Below, piece after piece: positions 1 through 8,493 of a DNA stretch of 64,000 bases; position 1 is the first letter of the stretch; each line of letters starts with the position of its first letter. The DNA comes from UBA7960 sp964348755 (lineage in GTDB: Bacteria > Bacteroidota > Bacteroidia > Bacteroidales > UBA7960). Below the pieces are notes generated by a model. It made no database searches. It saw only the letters and a list, made by a program, of their open reading frames with translations, and had not been told where the DNA came from. Both the position numbers and the translations under genes were made by a program. The stretch spans positions 1 through 64,000 of the forward strand of contig CAYGDW010000009.1 of NCBI GenBank assembly GCA_964348755.1. Direction: 5' to 3'.

Positions 1-426
1 ATTAATAGTTTAGGTTCTCTTCAGGCTAACTTCTTACAACGGCAAGAATTCTTTTTTTATCCGTATAATTACTTATTAATCCATTTGCGTAATTCCTAAT
101 GCATAATTAGGGAAAAATTCTAATTGACAAAAATTGTCATTATCCTTACTTTTATCGTAATTGATTCCTAATTTTTTGCACAAGTTTACGAATTTCGAAA
201 AATTATTTTTTTGTATTCTACTATTATGATATTGACAAATATTCATGTTATTGACAAGTTTATGAAACGACATTGCAGACAGACACGATAGCCACCGGCA
301 ATTCGGTTTGATAATTCTTTACAGTTACGACTGAAAATAAAAAAAGTGGAAACCAGAGACCACTTTAAAAAACGGGGCGACGCCAAAAAGCCAAACAAGT
401 AGGGCGAAATTAAATCATTAAAACCA
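1..426. other. AT-rich stretch without a supported gene
   Basis: This stretch is AT-rich. Its only open frame of note is a 65-codon one on the minus strand (76-273) with no recognisable domain and biased composition, so I do not call it. A 7-bp stem (343-349 with 360-366) is followed on the minus strand by a T run and looks like a weak terminator, but no minus-strand gene ends there. No tRNA or repeat is seen. Confidence 0.5.
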
Positions 427-1017
427 ATGAAAACTAAATTACTTCTTACTATCGGAGTTGTACTATTGATTTTAGTGCCGTTTACATCCTGTGAAAAGGG
501 GAAAAATAACCCAGAAAGATATTCATTTTGGAAGGGAGACATTGTGAATTATTATTACATCCTAGACATGAATGAAAAAAAGCTTCACCTGGTAAAAGGC
601 AAACCTTTTATGGTTATGGAGTATGATCCATTAAGCGGTGCACCGATTCGATGTGAGTTTGGCCTCAGCGAGGCTAAAAATGAATATTTGCCAGGGGTGC
701 AAGGAGCCATTCCTGAGCCATTTTTATATGCTAGTGACCTGGAGTACGCCAAAAAATTAAATTTGACAGGAAGTGCTGCTCTTTTAATTGGTTGGGGTGA
801 TGGAGTTACCGTCAATGAGCAATTAACTGCCGGGGGTTACAGATTTTCAGTAGACAAAGGAAGTGACTTATGGGGACATGAAATTTTAAAATTCACTTTT
901 ACAAACGAAGGAATGGAGGGTGAAATTAATAACGCAACAGTTGGGTGGGGAGGCCGAATTTCTGATGGCAGAGCCTTCATGATGCTTAGAAAGTTTAATA
1001 GCAACTCATTAAAATAA
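427..1017 (+). CDS. Hypothetical lipoprotein
   Basis: The 196-residue product starts with a lysine-bearing hydrophobic signal (about residues 1-21) that ends in the lipobox-like segment VPFTSC, so Cys22 is the probable lipidated residue and the protein is probably anchored in the inner or outer membrane. The mature part is globular, with Gly/Trp-rich segments near the end, and shows no motif I recognise. It stands alone: AT-rich sequence lies upstream, and a decayed surface-protein gene with no start of its own follows 150 bp downstream. No TAnnTTTG promoter stands out and the start follows an A-rich leader. Export is clear from the sequence; the function is unknown. Confidence 0.65.
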   Translation: MKTKLLLTIGVVLLILVPFTSCEKGKNNPERYSFWKGDIVNYYYILDMNEKKLHLVKGKPFMVMEYDPLSGAPIRCEFGLSEAKNEYLPGVQGAIPEPFLYASDLEYAKKLNLTGSAALLIGWGDGVTVNEQLTAGGYRFSVDKGSDLWGHEILKFTFTNEGMEGEINNATVGWGGRISDGRAFMMLRKFNSNSLK

Positions 1018-1170
1018 GACCTTATAAATTCGATAATGGCTGTTTTAGGATGGAGTCAATATTAAGAGGCCCCCTTTTAGTTTAACCAGCCCATAACACG
1101 CGGTATGTTTGATTGCCGATCAGTGCGGATTTCTGCGTTTCTGCGTCTAATTAACTATCGTCTAACCTGA

Positions 1171-2692
1171 CAGAGAAGTGCTTCGAAATCGGCAACAAAA
1201 ACATACCGCCAAACCGAAGGTTGCAGCCCCGAATGGCCAGCAGCTCCGACAACTTCCTTGACTGATAACTGCAGCCCGGGCGGTACATTAACTGGCATAG
1301 CTGGTGAGGTTATAACCGATGGTTGCTATCAATATATTGATTATACCTTTAATGTTTCAGACCGGTGCGGGAATACTGCAACACCAGTGGTTGTAAGGAT
1401 AACCAGTAATCATGATGTTGCAGCACCGGTATTCACTTTTGTACCAGAGGATGTTTCGGTTGCCTGCCCCTCGGATGTAAAGCTTGTTATGGCAACTGCT
1501 GAGGACAAATGCGGTACTGTGGAGGTAACCTATCAGGATGTTTTTTCTGATAAGATTTGTATAGATGCTTACAAAATTACCAGGACTTTTACTGCAACAG
1601 ATGAGTGTGGTAACAAAGCAACAGCCGTACAAATAAGGTGTAGGTTGTGTTGATTTCGAGTTTCCAGAAGGCGAAACCGTGATCTATTTCTACGTTGTTG
1701 ATGAGTCTGGCAATGAATCTGAAAAGACTTTCATTACCATCACAGTTGAGCCATGCATGTACTGCTCCCTTACCCAGGGAGGCTTCGGCAATGGCGGTGG
1801 CACCTACTGCGAAATGAGCACCAGTGAACTGCTCAAAGCATTGCTTATGGCAAACAACGACCTCACCGTAGGAAGTGGTAACCAAACCTTTGCCATACCT
1901 GCTACGGGTGCTGACAGTGTAATCAGGATTCTTCCAGGTGGCGAAACACCCGCTGCACTGCCTGTTGGGCAATGGGGGTGCGCTAATCCTGGCAATCTTT
2001 TGAATCATAGAACTGGTCGTATTTCTAATAACCTGCTATCGCAGACCATAGTGTTCCAGTTAAATATATACTGGTCGCCAGGTATAATTGATCTGAAGTT
2101 CCGCAACCGTACGTTTTACACCTCTGCCTCTTCGGCATGCCCCGATAAGTTCAATCCGCAGCCCGTGGGTACCTGGAAAATGTACTCATTCCCAGCTTCT
2201 GTCTGGAACAAACTTTCGGCAGATGATGGAAAGTTGGGTATTGCTGATCTCCTCGAACTGGCTAATAAACCCCTTGGAGGGGGATACCTTGGATTGCCAA
2301 TCAGTGCATTTTATGAAGCAGTAGATATGCTCAACAATGCTTTCCACGAGTGTGCGTTCTTGTCGTACAATCCTCAGGTTGGCGTTGATACCCAGACTGA
2401 TGAACAAAACCTGGTTAAAGTTGAACCTTCAATTAGTATGAATATGGCTCCGAACCCGTTCAGGAATCAAACTAAAATCAGTTTTAGCATTGAACACGAT
2501 ACTGAAGTTATTGTGGAAGTATTAACACTGCAGGGAACAAAGGTTGCTGTTCTATTCAACGAGCCTGTAAAGGCCCATGCAATAGACTCAGTTGATTTTA
2601 GCGCCACAATAACAGGCAGCAGGCAAATTTATCTGGTGGTTGTTCGTACACCTTACGGATGGGCAACCATGCAAATGATAAACGTTCGATAA
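1171..2692 (+). pseudogene. 3' remnant of a HYR-like repeat surface protein with T9SS sorting domain
   Basis: This is the tail of a large secreted protein. The first open frame (1171-1653) has no proper start or signal peptide. It carries Cys-rich repeat sequence with motifs such as SLTDNCSPGG, FNVSDRCGNTA and FTATDECGNKA, typical of HYR-like/immunoglobulin-like repeats of Bacteroidota adhesins. It stops at 1653, and the same protein continues in the next frame (VDFEFPEGE onward) to 2692, so one base has been lost or gained between about 1632 and 1655. The last 80 residues (from MNMAPNPFRNQTKISF) form a T9SS type A sorting domain, the signal for export and surface anchoring through the Por system. 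The 5' end is missing, so the gene is most likely dead. A sequencing error could explain the shift but not the lost start. Confidence 0.75.
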
Positions 2693-2710
2693 AATTCTGT
2701 TTTTGTGGAT

Positions 2711-2754
2711 AACAAAAGAGGCTGTCTCTTGATTACGAGACAGCCTCTTTTGTT
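2711..2754. terminator. Perfect 18-bp hairpin terminator
   Basis: Arms 2711-2728 and 2737-2754 are perfect reverse complements around an 8-base loop. The outer part of the right arm is T-rich (TCTTTTGTT). It lies 18 bp after the stop of the T9SS remnant and would end its transcript. Confidence 0.8.
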
Positions 2755-2890
2755 ATTAATCAATCATAAAGACCCTCTGGGAAGCCATTAAAATGAACCA
2801 GCCTCTTTTTGGTAAAACAACTTGAAAACCTTTAAGGTTAACTAACATCAATTTATCTGCAATTAAATAAAAAAACTGTTGTACTTAGGT

Positions 2891-2898
2891 TAATTTTG
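2891..2898 (+). promoter_or_regulatory. -7 element TAATTTTG (M20 amidohydrolase)
   Basis: It matches TAnnTTTG and lies about 93 bases before the ATG at 2991. The rest of 2755-2990 is AT-rich and holds nothing else I can name. Confidence 0.45.
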
Positions 2899-2990
2899 CC
2901 CTTTAATTGAAGCACCATTGTGCTATATGTATTTGCCATTAATTTGAGGTAATTTAGTAAACTACTATTTGGTATTAAACGGCAATAGAA

Positions 2991-4154
2991 ATGACCTTTT
3001 TAGATAAAGCTCTTGAGAAGCAACTTATAGAACTAAGAAAAAGCTTGCACAGGCATCCTGAGCTTTCGGGCAAAGAGGTGCAAACTCCATCGCGACTAAA
3101 AAAATTTCTAAAGGAATTTACACCCGATGAAATAAGGGAAAAGGTGGGAGGCAATGGATTGCTTGTGCTGTTTAATTCGGGTAAGCCCGGGCCCGATTTA
3201 TTGCTCAGGGCTGATATGGATGCCCTTGCAATTGACGAGGCCAACCATTTTGATCATCGCTCCGAAAATGAAGGTGTTTCGCACAAATGCGGGCACGATG
3301 GGCACATGGCTATAATGGCCGGAGTGGCGGCAACACTTTCAAAGCACCGACCCCACAAAGGCCGGGTGGCTTTGTTGTTTCAGCCCGAGGAAGAAACCGG
3401 GCGCGGTGCCGAAAAGTCGCTTAACGACCCATTTTTTGAAAACTTTAGGACAGAGCTGGTTTTCGCAATGCACAACCTGCCCGGGTTCGACGAAGGCGTC
3501 GTAGCACTAAGGCACGGACCATTTGCCAGTGCCTCTCGCGGAATGATTATAAAACTTCAGGGGGCCTCCTCGCATGCAGCATATCCTGAGCAGGGAAAGA
3601 GCCCGGTAAAGGTTGTTTCCGGATTGCTCGATGGGTTGACAAATATTCCAAAACTTAAAGAATTATTTGAAAATTTTTGCCTGGTTACAATTATTCATGC
3701 ACGGCTTGGCGAAAGAGCTTTTGGTACCAGTCCGGGCGATGCAGTGGTGATGGCCACCCTGCGCTCATACCTCGACACTGATATGGAAAAACTTACCGCA
3801 AAGGCCCAAAGCTTAGTGCATCAATTATGCAAAAAATTTCAAATTGATTACGAAATACAATATACCGAGGTTTATCCTGCAACTGTAAACCACGCCGCAG
3901 CACTTAATATGGTTGAAAAGGCCGCAAATAAAAGTAATGCAAAAACAGTATGGATAAAAGAACCGTTCCCCTGGTCAGAAGACTTTGGGCATTTTACTGC
4001 TAAATACCCCGGTGCATTTTTCGGAATAGGTACAGGTATTGACCAGCCTGGATTGCATAGCAATAAATTTGATTTTAACGACAGGATTATTGAAAAAGGG
4101 GTTAATGTTTTTATGAACATTATAGGCCAGGTAAACCATTTTAATGAATTTTAA
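2991..4154 (+). CDS. M20 family amidohydrolase
   Basis: This 387-residue cytosolic metallohydrolase belongs to the M20D/AMA-HIPO family, which hydrolyses N-acyl amino acids, indole conjugates or similar amides with two zinc or manganese ions. Visible motifs in order are HRHPELSGKE near the start, DMDAL (metal-bridging region, about residue 80), CGHDGH (metal ligands, about residue 100), FQPEEETGRGA (the Glu pair, about residue 130), MHNLPG and, near the end, SEDFGHF. All usual ligand positions appear to be present and the length is normal. The ATG at 2991 is directly followed by the conserved N-terminal helix. The gene is monocistronic with its own promoter. The exact substrate cannot be told from sequence; annotation names such as hippurate hydrolase would be guesses. 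Confidence 0.85.
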   Translation: MTFLDKALEKQLIELRKSLHRHPELSGKEVQTPSRLKKFLKEFTPDEIREKVGGNGLLVLFNSGKPGPDLLLRADMDALAIDEANHFDHRSENEGVSHKCGHDGHMAIMAGVAATLSKHRPHKGRVALLFQPEEETGRGAEKSLNDPFFENFRTELVFAMHNLPGFDEGVVALRHGPFASASRGMIIKLQGASSHAAYPEQGKSPVKVVSGLLDGLTNIPKLKELFENFCLVTIIHARLGERAFGTSPGDAVVMATLRSYLDTDMEKLTAKAQSLVHQLCKKFQIDYEIQYTEVYPATVNHAAALNMVEKAANKSNAKTVWIKEPFPWSEDFGHFTAKYPGAFFGIGTGIDQPGLHSNKFDFNDRIIEKGVNVFMNIIGQVNHFNEF

Positions 4155-4224
4155 AAGCAAACAAGACAATAATAAAGTCGAAAATTCACACAGAAGTCAA
4201 CCTTTTTTAAAAAAAAATTAAACA

Positions 4225-4232
4225 TATTTTTG
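4225..4232 (+). promoter_or_regulatory. -7 element TATTTTTG (threonine aldolase)
   Basis: It matches TAnnTTTG and places the transcript start near 4239. This excludes the upstream TTG at 4230 and supports the ATG at 4257. Confidence 0.6.
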
Positions 4233-4256
4233 CCAAAGCCAATTAAATTTTATTCT

Positions 4257-5285
4257 ATGCTTACCAACCGTAGTTTTGCCAGCGACAACAATGCTCCAGT
4301 TCATCAAATGGTTTTTAAAGCTATGATCGATGCCAATAATGGAGATGCCATTGCTTATGGCAATGATGATTATACCAGAGAGGCCGGGCAAAAGTTCAGG
4401 CAAATATTTGGAGAAGGAGCAAGTGTTTTTTTTGTTTTTAACGGAACCGGAGCTAATGTATCTGCACTTTCGCACCTTACCCGCCCTTACCATGCTGTGG
4501 TTTGTGCTGAATCGGCCCATATTCAGAACGACGAATGTGGTGCCCCCGAAAAATTTACCGGATGCAAAGTCCTTGTGCTTCCAACTACAAATGGCAAAAT
4601 TTATAAAAGTCAGATTAAACCCTTATTGCACTCAGTAGGTTTTGAACACCATGCCCAACCTAAGGTGATTTCAATTACCCAGGCCACCGAGTTGGGTACA
4701 GTTTATACACCAGACGAAATTTCTGATATTGCGGGGTTTGCCCACCAAAACGATATGTTTCTGCATATTGATGGTGCCCGATTGGCCAATGCGGCTGCAT
4801 TTCTGGGAGTATCACTCCGTGAAATGGTAACCAATACAGGGGTAGATGTGCTTTCATTTGGAGGAACTAAAAATGGCATCATGATTGGCGAAGCAGTTGT
4901 ATTTTTAAACAACCGGTTGTCCGATGGTTTCAAATACGTGCGCAAACAAAGTATGCAACTCGCTTCAAAAATGAGGTATATAAGCGCTCAATTCAATGCC
5001 CTTTTTACAAATGATCTGTGGCTGGAAAACGCTACTCATGCAAATAATATGGCAAGAATGCTGGCCAAAAAGGTTAGTACAATTCCTCAAATAAAAATAA
5101 CCCAACCGGTCGAAACCAATGGGGTCTTTGCTATCATGCCAAATCAGGCTATTGAAAAATTGCAAAACAAATACTTCTTTTACGTGTGGGACCATAGCCG
5201 CTCTGAAGTCCGCTGGATGACATCGTTCAGCACAACTCCCGGTGACATTGACAATTTCGTTGAGGCGCTCAAAGAAGTGCTTTAA
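4257..5285 (+). CDS. Low-specificity L-threonine aldolase family
   Basis: This 342-residue fold-type I PLP enzyme cleaves threonine and related beta-hydroxy amino acids to glycine and an aldehyde in the cytosol. The PLP lysine is K205 in the segment SFGGTKNG, and the cofactor-binding HIDGARLANA segment begins near residue 170. The N-terminal SDNNAPVH and AYGNDDYT segments are typical of the family. I start it at ATG 4257, because an upstream TTG overlaps the -7 element. Neighbours are unrelated metabolic genes, and the convergent channel gene ends 43 bp downstream. The glycine formed could feed the glycine cleavage system, one part of which (gcvT) lies at 37.7 kb, but that link is only inference. 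Confidence 0.88.
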   Translation: MLTNRSFASDNNAPVHQMVFKAMIDANNGDAIAYGNDDYTREAGQKFRQIFGEGASVFFVFNGTGANVSALSHLTRPYHAVVCAESAHIQNDECGAPEKFTGCKVLVLPTTNGKIYKSQIKPLLHSVGFEHHAQPKVISITQATELGTVYTPDEISDIAGFAHQNDMFLHIDGARLANAAAFLGVSLREMVTNTGVDVLSFGGTKNGIMIGEAVVFLNNRLSDGFKYVRKQSMQLASKMRYISAQFNALFTNDLWLENATHANNMARMLAKKVSTIPQIKITQPVETNGVFAIMPNQAIEKLQNKYFFYVWDHSRSEVRWMTSFSTTPGDIDNFVEALKEVL

Positions 5286-5328
5286 TAAACACCTAATACA
5301 GTCCGATTAATTGTAATGAATTAATTTA

Positions 5329-6198
5329 TTACAGAATCCTCGGAACTGTAATGTATTCATACATTTTGCTGAATATTAAACCAATTATTTCTGAACGAAA
5401 CTTTTGCTTATTTTCAAAGTTTACCAGGTATTCAACCAACAGGCAAAGTTTCTCATTCCTGACATCAATGTACACATTTAAGTTGCCTTTTTCTTCCATA
5501 AAACTTTCAATGTCATTTTTAAGCTCTGCCTCCAACTCTTTATAATTTGCAGGCATCCCAGAAAGCTGTAGAATAATAATTTCTTGTATATGGATTTTCC
5601 CAAGATTGTTTATGCTCTTTTCCAGGAAAAGGCGATTGGGCACCCTGGTGTAATCTTCGGTAAGATCTGATGTTTTATCAATGAGCACATAAAAGGTGCC
5701 AATATGAAGCACTTTGCCTTCATCCTCCCCTATTCTTATGTAGTCGCCAATCCTGAAAGGCTTTTTCAAAAGCAGCACCATCCATCCGAAAAACGAAAGC
5801 AATACATCCCTTACAGCAAAAGCAAGACCGGTGGCAATCAAACCTATAAATAGGGTAATATTGCCCGGCGATACCCCCATTTGATTTAGAAGAACAAAAA
5901 TACCGATGGTATATAATGCCCAACTGTAAATTTTGGTATAAAAAATCTTTTCTTCAGGTTCGTCAAACATTTTATGAACCCTTTTCAAGGTAAGCCTCAG
6001 TACCAGGCTAATGAAAAAAAGTGTGGAAATGATAACCAAAATCTTATTCATGAAGGCCACAATGTTCTCAGGAAGATTGATAACCTGCTTGCTTTGAAAA
6101 TAAAGTGCAGCCAGCAAAATCAGTAATATTAGCAGCGTTATCATTACCAAAAGGTTATGAAACTTCAGCCGCAATTTATAAAACCTAATTTCAGTCAT
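5329..6198 (-). CDS. MscS family mechanosensitive channel
   Basis: This 289-residue inner-membrane protein has about four hydrophobic segments in its first 150 residues, then the MscS pore helix and beta-domain entry GLAFAVRDVLLSFFGW followed by KPFRIGDYIRIG. A soluble C-terminal domain follows, rich in beta strands and acidic residues. Channels of this family open when membrane tension rises and release solutes on osmotic downshock. The length matches the small MscS class, without the large periplasmic extension of MscK or MscM. It converges with the threonine aldolase gene and is probably transcribed alone. The pore helix is Ala/Gly-poor compared with E. coli MscS, so conductance may differ. 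Confidence 0.85.
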   Translation of the reverse strand: MTEIRFYKLRLKFHNLLVMITLLILLILLAALYFQSKQVINLPENIVAFMNKILVIISTLFFISLVLRLTLKRVHKMFDEPEEKIFYTKIYSWALYTIGIFVLLNQMGVSPGNITLFIGLIATGLAFAVRDVLLSFFGWMVLLLKKPFRIGDYIRIGEDEGKVLHIGTFYVLIDKTSDLTEDYTRVPNRLFLEKSINNLGKIHIQEIIILQLSGMPANYKELEAELKNDIESFMEEKGNLNVYIDVRNEKLCLLVEYLVNFENKQKFRSEIIGLIFSKMYEYITVPRIL

Positions 6199-6355
6199 AC
6201 TTTTAATATTTTAACAATGAAAAGAATTTCAAAAACCTTATTTTGTAACGGACTTGAAATAATTTGCAAAATAAGATAAAAAAACTCTGTTGTCGGGTAA
6301 ATTCTTTTAGAATTAGCTTCGCTGCTACTTCGTGGTCTCACCCGCACATAAAGGA

Positions 6356-6474
6356 TCGAAATAACAAGGCGTTTGCGGTTTTTTGCGTGGGTGGGTGTTG
6401 GTGGTGGCTTCGCCGCCTACAACAACTTATTAAAATACTAACTATCTTCCCTTCCGAACGGATTGAAGAATCTC
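6356..6474. repeat. Degenerate palindromic intergenic repeat, copy 1
   Basis: The stretch 6199-6657 has no gene. Within it, 6356-6369, an inner GGTGGC-TTC-GCCGCC hairpin (6403-6417) and a tail 6452-6474 parallel, in the same order, the element at 47960-48097. The tail matches 20 of 24 bases of that element's right arm. This copy has lost most of its left arm and looks older. Confidence 0.55.
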
Positions 6475-6603
6475 GAACACGTAATACTTCTGTTAATAGA
6501 TTTTTTAGGAAAATATTGATAACAAAATTAAAGTATGCCACATAATAGGATTGTTATTTAAGAATTGGATCCTCAAAACGTTTTTTATATCAAATAAAAT
6601 TCC

Positions 6604-6611
6604 GATATTTG
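6604..6611 (+). promoter_or_regulatory. Probable -7 element GATATTTG (rpsP operon)
   Basis: It matches TAnnTTTG at seven of eight positions, about 47 bases before the rpsP ATG. It is the best promoter candidate for the rpsP-rimM-trmN6 operon. Confidence 0.4.
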
Positions 6612-6657
6612 CACCCCTGAAAATTTCAGTTTTTCACATTATTAAATACAACAAAAA

Positions 6658-7197
6658 ATGCCAACAAGAATCAGACTACAGCGTAAAGGCAAAAAGGGTA
6701 GGCCCTTTTATCACCTGGTAGTTGCGGATGGTCGTGCACCCCGAGACGGAAAATTTATTGAAAGACTTGGCAATTACAACCCAATGACGCACCCAGCTAC
6801 CATTGAAATTGATTTTGAACGTGCCCTTTACTGGGTACAGGTTGGGGCTCAACCCAGCGATACAGCCCGCAACATTTTGGCAAACCAGGGTGTAATGCTT
6901 AAACATCACCTCATTAAAGGAATTGCCAAAGGCGCTCTTACTCCCGAGCAGGTCGAAGAAAAGTTTAAAGCCTGGCAAGACGAAAAAAATGCCAAAATTG
7001 CAAAAATTGCTAAGGATAAAGAACTTTCGGGTAAAGAGTTAAACAAAAAGCGCCTTGAAGAAGAGCGCAAAGTAAAAGAAGCCCGCGAAAAGGAACTTGC
7101 AAAAAAACTTGCTGACGAAAACCTGACTGCAGCTAATACCGACCAGGACACTTCCAACGCTGAGGCACCGCAAACCCAGGAGCCTGCTGAAGAATAG
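6658..7197 (+). CDS. rpsP: 30S ribosomal protein S16 (long form)
   Basis: Residues 1-80 are the S16 domain (MPTRIRLQRKGKKGRPFYH, then RDGKFIERLGNYNPM), which binds 16S rRNA and is needed for assembly of the small subunit. Residues from about 100 to 179 form a Lys/Glu/Ala-rich, probably helical tail ending in an acidic segment (EAPQTQEPAEE). S16 is about 80-90 residues in most bacteria; the roughly 180-residue form is usual in Bacteroidota. It is followed 29 bp later by rimM, whose product matures the 30S subunit, so the order is the classic one. The ATG follows an A-rich leader without a Shine-Dalgarno site. Confidence 0.97.
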   Translation: MPTRIRLQRKGKKGRPFYHLVVADGRAPRDGKFIERLGNYNPMTHPATIEIDFERALYWVQVGAQPSDTARNILANQGVMLKHHLIKGIAKGALTPEQVEEKFKAWQDEKNAKIAKIAKDKELSGKELNKKRLEEERKVKEAREKELAKKLADENLTAANTDQDTSNAEAPQTQEPAEE

Positions 7198-7226
7198 CAT
7201 CCCACAACATAACCCTGTACCTCAGA

Positions 7227-7763
7227 ATGAACCAGGATGAATGCTATTATCTGGGTTATGTAACTAAAACTTACGGGTTTAAGGGCGAGGTTATGATTTA
7301 TCTCGATGCCGATAATCCGCATTATTACTGCAAATTGGAATCAGTTTTCATTCAGATTGAAGGGAAACTGATTCCCTTTTTTATTCAACAAATTAAATTA
7401 AGGCCCAACAAGGCCGAAGCAGCCGTTCGCTTTCAGGATATTGATACCCCTGAAAAAGCCCAACGCCTTATTGGATGCGACCTGTATTTGCCCCTTGAAT
7501 TGTTGCCTCCACTCAAGGGTAATGCCTTTTATTTTCATGAAATAGCTGGTTTTGAGGCAATTGACAGAATTAAAGGCCACATTGGCATTATTTCAAGCGT
7601 TCTTGAATTTCCCGGAAACCCCGTTTTTCAAATTCTCTCTGGCACAAAAGAAGTGTTAATACCGGCACATGACAAATTTATAGAGAAGCTCGACCGCCCT
7701 AACAAGAAGATCTATCTCAAAGCCCCCGATGGCCTCATTGATCTTTACCTAAATGAACAATAA
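7227..7763 (+). CDS. rimM: 16S rRNA processing protein RimM
   Basis: The 178-residue product has the N-terminal RimM beta-barrel (YLGYVTKTYGFKGEVMIYLDAD) and a C-terminal PRC-barrel segment (from about residue 95, ending EVLIPAHDKFIEKLD). RimM binds S19 and helps mature the 30S head. Its position directly after rpsP agrees with this role. The stop lies inside the next gene, which starts at 7753, giving an 11-base overlap and likely translational coupling. Confidence 0.95.
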   Translation: MNQDECYYLGYVTKTYGFKGEVMIYLDADNPHYYCKLESVFIQIEGKLIPFFIQQIKLRPNKAEAAVRFQDIDTPEKAQRLIGCDLYLPLELLPPLKGNAFYFHEIAGFEAIDRIKGHIGIISSVLEFPGNPVFQILSGTKEVLIPAHDKFIEKLDRPNKKIYLKAPDGLIDLYLNEQ

Positions 7764-8487
7764 CTCCGGCCTCTCTAACCAAAGGCTTTTTCATTTCAAA
7801 CAATTTTCGCTGTCCGACAGTGACTGTGCAATGAAAATTGGCACCGATGGTGTTTTGCTTGGAAGTGTTTCGGCCCTATACAATTCTGCCAAAACCCTCG
7901 ATGTGGGCACTGGATGCGGTTTGATTGCATTTATGATTGCCCAAAAATCAGACGCTCTGATAACCGGAATAGACCTGGACCCCATTGCCATAAATGTAGC
8001 AAATGAAAACCTAAAAAGAAATCCCTGGCAGAACCAAATAAAATTTATTCAAAGCAGTTTTCAGGAATTTGCGGAAAAATCAAATGATAAATTCGACCTG
8101 ATTGTATGTAACCCGCCCTTTTTCAACAACAGCCTCAAAGGCCCTGGCCACCTTAGAAACCTTGCCAGACACACCATATCCCTCAATCCTGACGATTTGC
8201 TAAAGGGCGTGCCATACTTGCTCAACCCTTTAGGTACATTCCTTTTAATAGCTCCTTGCGAGCAAGAAAAAAACTGGGTAAATTTAGCAAAGGCCAGCGC
8301 ATTAAGTTGCTACATTAAGATTTTAATCTATCCCAAACCTGGCAAACCCCCAAAAAGAATAATTTTGGGATTTTCATTTGGCAAAAATGATTTGGTAGAG
8401 GAATCGGTAACTATCGAAACCGAGGTTAGAAACATCTTTACCGATGGTTATAAAGCGCTTACTGCTGATTATTACCTCGATTTTTAA
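7753..8487 (+). CDS. trmN6: tRNA1(Val) (adenine(37)-N6)-methyltransferase
   Basis: This 244-residue class I SAM methyltransferase has the SAM-binding glycine loop LDVGTGCGLIA near residue 40, the acidic ribose-binding segment GIDLDPIAI, and the catalytic CNPPFF motif near residue 118, which is typical of N6-adenine methyltransferases. The N-terminal FKQFSLSDSDCAMKIGTDGVLLG segment is characteristic of the YfiC/TrmN6 family, which modifies A37 of tRNA-Val1. It is the third gene of the rpsP-rimM operon and overlaps rimM. It converges with the Hpt-like gene, leaving 6 bp between the stops. Confidence 0.88.
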   Translation: MNNNSGLSNQRLFHFKQFSLSDSDCAMKIGTDGVLLGSVSALYNSAKTLDVGTGCGLIAFMIAQKSDALITGIDLDPIAINVANENLKRNPWQNQIKFIQSSFQEFAEKSNDKFDLIVCNPPFFNNSLKGPGHLRNLARHTISLNPDDLLKGVPYLLNPLGTFLLIAPCEQEKNWVNLAKASALSCYIKILIYPKPGKPPKRIILGFSFGKNDLVEESVTIETEVRNIFTDGYKALTADYYLDF

Positions 8488-8493
8488 TCAGAC

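Noticed and set aside
76..273. 65-codon open frame on the minus strand in the AT-rich left edge
   Set aside because: Biased composition, no domain, no promoter and no neighbour in the same direction.
343..366. Stem-loop with a T run on the minus strand
   Set aside because: Only 7 bp and no minus-strand gene to terminate, so it was not called as a terminator.
2891..2990. Riboswitch or attenuator in the leaders of the M20, NYN and sucC genes
   Set aside because: Leaders are AT-rich, without conserved paired elements or terminator/antiterminator pairs that I can recognise.
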